Notes under the pieces: generated by a model
Database searches by the model: none
Seen by the model: only the letters and a program-made list of their open reading frames with translations
Told to the model about the DNA's origin: nothing
In this document: piece by piece, positions 14,966 to 20,493 of the stretch
How positions within the stretch are numbered: position 1 is the stretch's first letter
How the letters are laid out: the number at the start of each line of letters is the position of its first letter
Assembly (NCBI GenBank): GCA_002373715.1
Contig: DFLI01000098.1
Location: 1-20,493, forward strand
Direction of reading: 5' to 3'
Source: Bacteroidales bacterium UBA3623
Lineage (GTDB): Bacteria > Bacteroidota > Bacteroidia > Bacteroidales > UBA932
DNA: 20,493 nucleotides
Made by a program: the position numbers and the translations under genes

Positions 14966-16151
14966 AACGACGGCTGTCTATAAGGTCACACTCAATGTGA
15001 GCAAAATAAGGCTGGGTTTCGGGCGTTGCTTCAGCCTTAAGTTTTTCATAGGCCTGGCGGCCGATATCACCATAGCGGTAAACCACCCTCAGAAGCACCA
15101 TGCGCGTCACATAGTCTGTAGTCTGGAGGAAGTCGTCCACCATGAAACTCACCACTTCGGGATTACCGGAGCCAATGGCACCCAGGGCCTCTGCCAGCAC
15201 CTGGCGCTCCGTAAAGGAGGCGCTCAGATAGCGGCGGCAGAATTCTTTCTCGGCGGGCACGTACTCCAATTCTCCGAGGGCGCGGATGAGGGCGCAGGAA
15301 AAGGCTTCTTCACGACTGGTTTCCAGCATGGCCAGAAGCTCTGCGCAGTCTTCTTTGCATTTGAACAAACGAATCTCGTTCACCGCAAAAATGCGCAGCT
15401 CGTCGTTAATGGGCACACGGTTGCACCAGCGGACAAAGTTGGGCATGGTAAGGCCGTTCTTCTGGCGGTACACCAGCACGTTGTGATACTTCACTACCAT
15501 TTCGTCCGTGAACACCAAATTGGGGTCTTCCTCCAGCACCTTGAAGGGATAGGAGGTGCCGAAGCGCGCCGCGTGCAGACGGGCGTGCATCTGGAGCTTG
15601 CGGTTCTTGGTGAAGAGGTAACGGGAGGCTACGGCTTCCTTCAGGGTGGCGTCCAAATCGGCCACGTCCTTGAAGGCCTGAACTTTCTTACGCACATTGC
15701 GGGAAAGGATCTGGCTCTCGAAATACGCCGGCATCTTCAGCGCCTGCGTCAGACGAATCCAGTTGGGCCGGCTCATGGAGCCGCTCATCTCTTTCCTGAC
15801 TTCCAATAGCGTGGGGATGAAACTCCGGTTCTGCCTTTCCTTCATCTTGAAGTTCTTGGGCAGTTCCAGGATGGCGGTAATTTCGCCGGGCTCCAGGGTA
15901 CGGGCCTGGGACACCACCGTCTTCATCCGTTCAAAATAACGCTCGCGATTATGATAAACCAAACGCTCGAAACGATAGTGGGAGAAAGTGCGGAGCGCAT
16001 TTCCTATCACTATCATGATGAGGAGCAGCATACAGATGGCACCAAAGATAAGCCACACCCTCACAGGCTTGGGGTATTCCGCAAGCTTGTAATAAAAGAT
16101 GAGGACGTAGTACTTCCAGTACGCGTACCGGCTTAAGGTGTAGTATTCCAT
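14958..16151 (-). CDS. Membrane-anchored HEAT-repeat-like protein, predicted partner of the synthase
   Basis: This 397-residue protein has a single strong membrane segment (about 29-51, VRVWLIFGAICMLLLIMIVI). It is followed by a basic helical linker and then helical pairs with the HEAT pattern in the C-terminal half, for example ALIRALGELEYVPAEKEFC (288-305), LAEALGAIGSGNPEVVSF (319-336) and MVLLRVVYRYGDIGRQA (351-367). Orientation would place the repeats in the cytosol (inference from basic residues after the segment). It lies directly upstream of the GT2 gene with an eight-base overlap (ATGCTTGA). Immediate coupling to a synthase suggests a scaffold or regulatory subunit, taking the slot that PgaD or a c-di-GMP receptor fills in other systems. 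I know of no assigned function for it. Confidence 0.8.
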   Translation of the reverse strand: MEYYTLSRYAYWKYYVLIFYYKLAEYPKPVRVWLIFGAICMLLLIMIVIGNALRTFSHYRFERLVYHNRERYFERMKTVVSQARTLEPGEITAILELPKNFKMKERQNRSFIPTLLEVRKEMSGSMSRPNWIRLTQALKMPAYFESQILSRNVRKKVQAFKDVADLDATLKEAVASRYLFTKNRKLQMHARLHAARFGTSYPFKVLEEDPNLVFTDEMVVKYHNVLVYRQKNGLTMPNFVRWCNRVPINDELRIFAVNEIRLFKCKEDCAELLAMLETSREEAFSCALIRALGELEYVPAEKEFCRRYLSASFTERQVLAEALGAIGSGNPEVVSFMVDDFLQTTDYVTRMVLLRVVYRYGDIGRQAYEKLKAEATPETQPYFAHIECDLIDSRRYA

Positions 16152-16177
16152 CTTATGCGGTTAGTAAAGCCACTTCA

Positions 16178-16209
16178 CCCTTCCCGGAGCTTTCAGGCTC
16201 GGGGAAGGG
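16178..16209. repeat. Intercistronic hairpin between the LruC lipoprotein gene and the synthase genes
   Basis: CCCTTCCC (16178-16185) pairs with GGGAAGGG (16202-16209), and inner GAGC pairs with GCTC (16187-16190 with 16197-16200) around TTTCAG. No U-tract follows on the minus strand, so it is not a canonical terminator. In the 73-base gap between two same-strand genes it may attenuate transcription, mark an RNA processing site or protect the upstream mRNA. No TAnnTTTG element was found in this gap. Confidence 0.6.
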
Positions 16210-16224
16210 CTCGGTGACAATGGT

Positions 16225-18303
16225 TTACCACTCGCAGGTGAGAGCGGTATAGTTAACGTCTTCTTTGTACCAGTCAGCGTGGACTTTACCGTCGGAATTG
16301 ACCCATTCTTCGTAGTGAGGGTAGGCCACATTGAAAGGCATCAGCTCCCAGGTGTGTCTGGTAAGAGTAGGGCACTTGAAGCCCCAAACCATACCGTTCT
16401 TAGCCTTGTACGTGGTGCTCTGGTCCATGTCACCGGCGTGTGCGGCAACAATTTCATCATACTTGGCCTTGTAACCTCTGGAGTAGTCCTTCACGGCGCA
16501 GTCAAGAGGCTGGTAGCCCTTCAGACCTACGGCACCGTAGTCTCCCTTCACCAGGAAGAAGTTCTGGTTGGTGGTGTTCACCACGGTCTCAATCATGTTG
16601 TCCTTGCAAGCAGCACTCTCCTCAGGAGACATTTCTGCGCGGGGCTTCATGTGATAGATGACGGTGAAGGTGTACAGGCCACCGGCCACGTTCACAAAAC
16701 CGGGGATGGTGTTGTACAGTTTCATATTCTGAACGTTGGCAAGAGTTCTGCCGGATGCCGTCTGGTAGAGAGCATCCAACTCTCCACTATACTGGTCGGC
16801 ATCAGGAGTCTGCCAAGCCGGATACTGCCTGCGGGCAGGGTTGAACACATGGTCATTGCCATTGTACTGATATACCTCATTTCCGGAAGTCTTTCCGCCG
16901 GTGCTCTTACCGTCCTTGTCATTCAGGGCCTGCAGACGGCCAATCTCAAAGGCCGGGCGAAGCGCGGTGCCATTGCCCCAGGCAGCTCTGCCCTCTCCCG
17001 TCTGGAGGCCATCATAACGGAGGGAATTATCGTTAAGGGTGGTTTCCGTCCACACCGGCAGCTTGCCATGAGCGTTCTGCCAGCTGTCCAGCGTGCAATA
17101 CGAATCCACATAGTCCACGTTGTCCGTGTTGAAGTTTTCCAGAACAATACCCACGCGGTTGGCGTCGTTACCGCCCAGGGCACGTACGTGAAGCACAACC
17201 TTCACCTGCTCTCTCCATCCCTCGTCTTTAAGCTGGGCGTCGGCCACGGTGAGGGCCTCGATGTCGTAATCCACAACCATGTCGTTGAAGTCGTAACGGT
17301 AGCCTTCAGCGTTCATATTGGGCCAACGGTCGTCAAACATCACCACACCGCTGGAGTGATACATGGTGTAATCTTCGTCCGTAGTTATGTAGTAAGCAGG
17401 TTCGGGAAGCTGGACCGTAACGGCCTCCGTGGGAGTGTAGTCCACGAAGACATCTCCGTTTTCGCTCACGGTAGCAGTCCCTTCACCGTCAACAGTGGGA
17501 GATGTTCCGGGGGTAGAAGTATCCACAACCGTAGCATCTGTAGCGCCGCCTGTGCCGTCACCGTTAGGGACGAAGTCGGGATTCTCCTTACCACACCCAC
17601 AGGAGCAGCCCCAAGGCATGCACTTGGCGCAATTCCCACAACCACCGCAATAGCTATACTTTTCACCGGTTACCACATAGTTCTCAATGGTGTAAGCATC
17701 CTCGAGGAAATATGCGGCGCCGTTGCCAGTACCTGCGTAAGCAAACTTGTAACGGAGGGTATGATTATGCTCTTCATCGTACAAGACCACATCCTTCGGG
17801 AATGTGGGGGCATTGCCATTCTGCGTATCATATGCAAAATTCCAAGGAACCTGAACATACCTGTGAACGCCAAACAGGCCGCTGGTATACTGATCAATGG
17901 GGAGATCAGAAACAGCATAAACGTCGTCATCGCCATCGGCCTTGGTAGCGTCATTCATTTTGTAATAAACGCTTGCCTTGGTGGGTTTGTCCGAATCTAT
18001 ACGCAGGGTTACAGTACCGAAAGGCTCCACATCCTTTCCGTCCGTAGGAACGGTAACAATGGGAGAAACAGCCTGCTCGATGGTTCTGGTGCTGCCATCC
18101 TGATAGGTGTACTCAATATACACCTTATCGGTAGCGGCAGGAACAGACATCTGAGCAAAAGCATAGTAACCGGTGGGCACAGCGCCATCCAGCACGTTGT
18201 TCGGGTCAAAAGGAACGTCCTTGCCGCCGGGTTCCTTGTTACAGGAACTGGCCAGCATGGCCATTGCGAGCACGGAGCTCGAAATCAGAAGAAATTTTCT
18301 CAT
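16225..18303 (-). CDS. LruC-domain (DUF4842) lipoprotein with a cysteine cluster
   Basis: This 692-residue protein carries a lipoprotein signal (lipidated C21 in LASSCNK). The LruC/DUF4842 domain begins near residue 320: VVMFDDRWPNMNAEGYRYDFNDMVVDYDIE, of which FDDRWP and YDFNDMVVDY are the diagnostic parts. It extends to about residue 600. LruC-domain proteins are surface or periplasmic lipoproteins of unclear function in Bacteroidota and Leptospira. Unusual here is a cluster of seven cysteines at residues 219-237 (spacing CxxCxxCxxCx4CxCxC) between the N-terminal region and a threonine-rich linker. The gene starts 25 bases after the bactofilin stop and is followed by a hairpin, then the synthase operon. 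Acting as surface anchor or receptor for the exported polymer is a guess from location. Confidence 0.85.
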   Translation of the reverse strand: MRKFLLISSSVLAMAMLASSCNKEPGGKDVPFDPNNVLDGAVPTGYYAFAQMSVPAATDKVYIEYTYQDGSTRTIEQAVSPIVTVPTDGKDVEPFGTVTLRIDSDKPTKASVYYKMNDATKADGDDDVYAVSDLPIDQYTSGLFGVHRYVQVPWNFAYDTQNGNAPTFPKDVVLYDEEHNHTLRYKFAYAGTGNGAAYFLEDAYTIENYVVTGEKYSYCGGCGNCAKCMPWGCSCGCGKENPDFVPNGDGTGGATDATVVDTSTPGTSPTVDGEGTATVSENGDVFVDYTPTEAVTVQLPEPAYYITTDEDYTMYHSSGVVMFDDRWPNMNAEGYRYDFNDMVVDYDIEALTVADAQLKDEGWREQVKVVLHVRALGGNDANRVGIVLENFNTDNVDYVDSYCTLDSWQNAHGKLPVWTETTLNDNSLRYDGLQTGEGRAAWGNGTALRPAFEIGRLQALNDKDGKSTGGKTSGNEVYQYNGNDHVFNPARRQYPAWQTPDADQYSGELDALYQTASGRTLANVQNMKLYNTIPGFVNVAGGLYTFTVIYHMKPRAEMSPEESAACKDNMIETVVNTTNQNFFLVKGDYGAVGLKGYQPLDCAVKDYSRGYKAKYDEIVAAHAGDMDQSTTYKAKNGMVWGFKCPTLTRHTWELMPFNVAYPHYEEWVNSDGKVHADWYKEDVNYTALTCEW

Positions 18304-18328
18304 AATTGCACTCTATTTGATTTAATTT

Positions 18329-18823
18329 TTACTCATTCTTTTCTGCCGGATGGGCGGGCTGGACCTTGCGCAGCATAGCCTCCATGGGGGCGGCTACCTT
18401 GCGGAAATCGGCCTCTCCCATAACCTGGCACTTACCGGTGAACTTGGCATCCAGTTCCACCTGGAAGCGCTGGAAATACAGGTCTCCTTCTACAACGCAG
18501 CCAGCCTTGAGGGAAAGGGTGTCCTTCACATAGAAGTTACCTCCCAGCATGGTGCCGTTGAAGTCTATATAGGTGGCGAAAATGTCTCCTTTCACCACGG
18601 CCTTCTCCCCTATCACCACGCGGGATTCGGAGAAGAGGCGGCCTTCGAAGGTACCGTCAATACGGATATCGTTTACCGTTGCGATGTCTCCGGTGAACTT
18701 GGCACCAGCGGCGATGCGGTTAACATCATTTACGTTTACAGTGTTTGCCATAACAGTGTGATTCGTCTTGGTTTCTACTAAAGGATGCTGATGCTCCTCA
18801 TTACTCTTTCCCCACAGTGCCAT
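18329..18823 (-). CDS. Bactofilin (polymer-forming cytoskeletal protein), second copy
   Basis: This 164-residue bactofilin has a right-handed beta-helix core seen as repeating short glycine/valine strands: IRIDGTFEGRL, VVIGEKAVVKGDI, GNFYVKDTLSLKAGC, VVEGDLYFQRFQVELDAKF. The core is very similar to the neighbouring copy (about 60% by eye), so this is a tandem duplication. The start at 18823 overlaps the first copy by 23 bases. It gives an N-terminus MALWGKSNEEH, like the hydrophobic membrane-targeting peptide of bactofilins, and has a purine-rich AGGAGAAGG stretch upstream. The alternative ATG at 18751 (MANTVNVNDVNRI) lines up with the first residue of the other copy. Bactofilins form nucleotide-free filaments that position envelope enzymes, which fits the synthase operon downstream. 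Confidence 0.88.
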   Translation of the reverse strand: MALWGKSNEEHQHPLVETKTNHTVMANTVNVNDVNRIAAGAKFTGDIATVNDIRIDGTFEGRLFSESRVVIGEKAVVKGDIFATYIDFNGTMLGGNFYVKDTLSLKAGCVVEGDLYFQRFQVELDAKFTGKCQVMGEADFRKVAAPMEAMLRKVQPAHPAEKNE

Positions 18824-19238
18824 TTTCTACCTTCTCCTCTTTTGCCGGTGCAGCAGGCTTCACAGAGGTCTTCTGCTGGGCTACCTGGTCAAATTCTTTC
18901 TCGCTCAGAACGCGCAGATTACCGTTAATCTTGGCGTCCAGGTCTACCTGGAGACGCTTGAAGCGGAGGTCTCCGTCTACAGAACAACCGGCTTTCAGGG
19001 AAAGGGTATCCTGCACGTAGAAGGTGCCCTTGGACATGGTTCCACTGAAGTCTACATTGGTGCAAATCACGTCTCCGTTCACGACGGCGCGCTCACCCAC
19101 TACAAGGCGTCCCTTGGAGTTGATGCGGCCCTCGAACTGACCGTCGATGCGGATGTCATTGGAGGAAGTGATTTCTCCATTGAATACGGTGCCCGCGGAA
19201 ATGCGGCTCACCTCGTTCATGTTAACATTGGTATCCAT
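18801..19238 (-). CDS. Bactofilin (polymer-forming cytoskeletal protein), first copy
   Basis: This 145-residue protein contains the bactofilin beta-helix core at about residues 12-110 (ISAGTVFNGEITSSNDIRID, LVVGERAVVNGDVICTNVDF, FYVQDTLSLKAGCSVDGDL). The flanks are short and disordered, with a lysine/glutamate/alanine-rich tail (KPAAPAKEEKVENG). It lacks the aromatic N-terminal peptide seen in the second copy, so one member may bind the membrane while both co-polymerise (inference). The gene starts 25 bases after the secA stop on the same strand; the two may be co-transcribed. Filaments of this kind recruit cell-wall or polysaccharide enzymes to defined sites in other bacteria. Confidence 0.9.
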   Translation of the reverse strand: MDTNVNMNEVSRISAGTVFNGEITSSNDIRIDGQFEGRINSKGRLVVGERAVVNGDVICTNVDFSGTMSKGTFYVQDTLSLKAGCSVDGDLRFKRLQVDLDAKINGNLRVLSEKEFDQVAQQKTSVKPAAPAKEEKVENGTVGKE

Positions 19239-19263
19239 ACGTATGTTTTTAGTTATTAGTTTC

Positions 19264-20493
19264 TTACGCTATGCCTTTTCCATGGCAGTTCTTGTACTTG
19301 AGGCCGCTGCCGCAGGGGCAAGGGTCGTTTCGGCCCACCTGCTTATCCACTTTCACGGGCATGCGGGAACGCTGTTCTCCGTTGGTGGACAGCTGGGAAG
19401 GATCTGTGTGACGCATCTGCTGGAGGTTGCGGTTGGGCTGCTGGGCCGGACGGGCTTCGCGGGCGTCGGAGGCATCCCGGAGCGGGATGAAGGCGCGCAG
19501 CAGGAAGCTGAGCACGTGCTCGTTCAGGGCTTCCAGCATTTCGGTGAAGAGGTTGTAGCTCTCCAGCTTGTATACCACCAGCGGGTCTTTCTGCTCGTAA
19601 GTAGCATTCTGTACACTCTGACGGAGGTCGTCCATATCTCTCAGATGCTGCTTCCAGTAGTCGTCAATATAGTACAGGATAATGCTGCGGCTCAGTGCCT
19701 TGGCAATTTCCCGGCTTTCGGTTTCATAGGCTTTCTTAAGGTTCACGCTCAGGGTGAGCTGACGCTTGCCGTTGGAGATGGGAATGGCAATGTTTTCGTA
19801 CATGGTCCCCTGCTTCTCGTACACCGTCTTGATAACGGGGTTCACGCGCTCCACCATGGTGTTCATACGGCGGTCGTACACCTCCTGCATGTGGGCGGTG
19901 AGCTTGGCGGCAATTTCCTCGGGCTTGGCATCTGCATAGAACGCCTCGTCAAAGCCCAGGTCCATGGAGAGTTTGCTCATCACATATTCCTCGAAGGCCT
20001 CGAAAGGCATGCCCTCGCTTTGCTGCACCAGGATGTTGGCGGTGTCCTCCATCATGTTCTGGACATCAATCTCAATCCTTTCACCGGAGAGGGCGTTGCG
20101 GCGGCGGGCATACACGGCTTCACGCTGGTAGTTCATCACGTCGTCGTATTCCAGCGTGCGTTTACGCCAGCCGAAATGGTTCTCTTCCACCTTCTTCTGG
20201 GCCGTCTCAATGCTCTTGGAAAGCATGCCGCTCACCAGAGCCTCGTCATCGGCCATTCCCAACTTATCCACCACTCCGGCAATGCGCTCAGAGCCGAACT
20301 TACGCATGAGGTCGTCTTCCAGGGAAATGTAGAAGCAGGAGCTACCCGGGTCTCCCTGACGGCCGGCACGGCCACGCAGCTGACGGTCTACTCGGCGGCT
20401 GTCGTGACGGGTGGTGCCGATGATGGCCAGACCACCGGCGGCCTTAACCTCCGGGGTAAGCTTGATATCCGTACCACGGCCGGCCATGTTGGT
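19264..20493 (-). CDS. secA: SecA preprotein translocase ATPase, C-terminal part (5' end outside window)
   Basis: The frame is open to the window edge and encodes the last 409 residues of SecA. Seen are TNMAGRGTDIKL at the edge, the arginine-finger motif QLRGRAGRQGDPGSS, the helical scaffold segment FGWRKRTLEYDDVMNYQR, and the zinc-binding tail VGRNDPCPCGSGLKYKNCHG (CxC...CH) that contacts SecB and lipids. SecA drives export of signal-peptide proteins through SecYEG. The stop is followed after 25 bases by the bactofilin genes. It is a housekeeping gene and gives no evidence by itself of involvement in the downstream envelope operon. Confidence 0.97.
   Translation of the reverse strand, partial: TNMAGRGTDIKLTPEVKAAGGLAIIGTTRHDSRRVDRQLRGRAGRQGDPGSSCFYISLEDDLMRKFGSERIAGVVDKLGMADDEALVSGMLSKSIETAQKKVEENHFGWRKRTLEYDDVMNYQREAVYARRRNALSGERIEIDVQNMMEDTANILVQQSEGMPFEAFEEYVMSKLSMDLGFDEAFYADAKPEEIAAKLTAHMQEVYDRRMNTMVERVNPVIKTVYEKQGTMYENIAIPISNGKRQLTLSVNLKKAYETESREIAKALSRSIILYYIDDYWKQHLRDMDDLRQSVQNATYEQKDPLVVYKLESYNLFTEMLEALNEHVLSFLLRAFIPLRDASDAREARPAQQPNRNLQQMRHTDPSQLSTNGEQRSRMPVKVDKQVGRNDPCPCGSGLKYKNCHGKGIA

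Noticed and set aside
13319..14983. 554-codon open frame on the + strand
   Set aside because: It is antisense to the glycosyltransferase, which carries all catalytic motifs. It results from the base composition of the coding strand.
16279..18378. 699-codon open frame on the + strand
   Set aside because: It mirrors the LruC lipoprotein gene, whose signal peptide and LruC motifs are convincing. The antisense product is low-complexity valine/histidine-rich.

Overview
The window most likely comes from a member of the Bacteroidota, probably order Bacteroidales. Evidence seen in the sequence: promoter-like elements of the TAnnTTTG type just upstream of genes, few strong Shine-Dalgarno sequences, and families typical of that phylum (DUF5020 outer-membrane protein, LruC/DUF4842 lipoprotein, DUF4838 and DUF1573 lipoproteins, YaiO-type TPR/beta-barrel). 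GC content looks moderately high by eye, which also explains the many long antisense reading frames. Genus cannot be decided from this sequence alone. Coding density is very high, no gap exceeds 150 bases, and no tRNA, rRNA, CRISPR array or insertion sequence was found.

Region 1 (1-2448, + strand): the 3' end of an AraC-type regulator, then a three-gene unit of a DUF1538 membrane protein with an internal tandem duplication and two small PII-like proteins. The layout resembles a transporter with its own PII-type regulators (compare AmtB/GlnK), but the substrate is unknown. A hairpin terminator closes the unit.

Region 2 (2517-6144, - strand): a nucleobase uptake locus, in transcription order a UraA-like uracil permease, a DUF5020/Tsx-like outer-membrane channel, and an AzgA/PbuG-type purine permease. 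This suggests one outer-membrane port serving two inner-membrane permeases.

Region 3 (6292-7955, + strand): a umuDC operon for SOS-type translesion DNA synthesis. It is divergent from the permease genes and has a promoter abutting the start codon.

Region 4 (7987-20493, - strand): a long same-strand array. In transcription order it holds secA (3' part only), two tandem bactofilins, an LruC-domain lipoprotein with a dense cysteine cluster, a membrane-anchored HEAT-repeat protein, a processive family-2 glycosyltransferase with all its hallmark motifs, a TPR plus outer-membrane beta-barrel protein, a DUF4838 glycosidase-like lipoprotein and a DUF1573 lipoprotein. The last five are packed with overlapping start and stop codons. 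The set has the parts expected of a synthase-dependent exopolysaccharide machine (compare PgaABCD): a synthase in the inner membrane, a TPR scaffold and pore for export, and a periplasmic or surface polysaccharide-acting enzyme. HEAT and DUF1573 partners and bactofilin scaffolds would be unusual additions. This is the best candidate in the window for an undescribed system; its function is inferred from architecture only.
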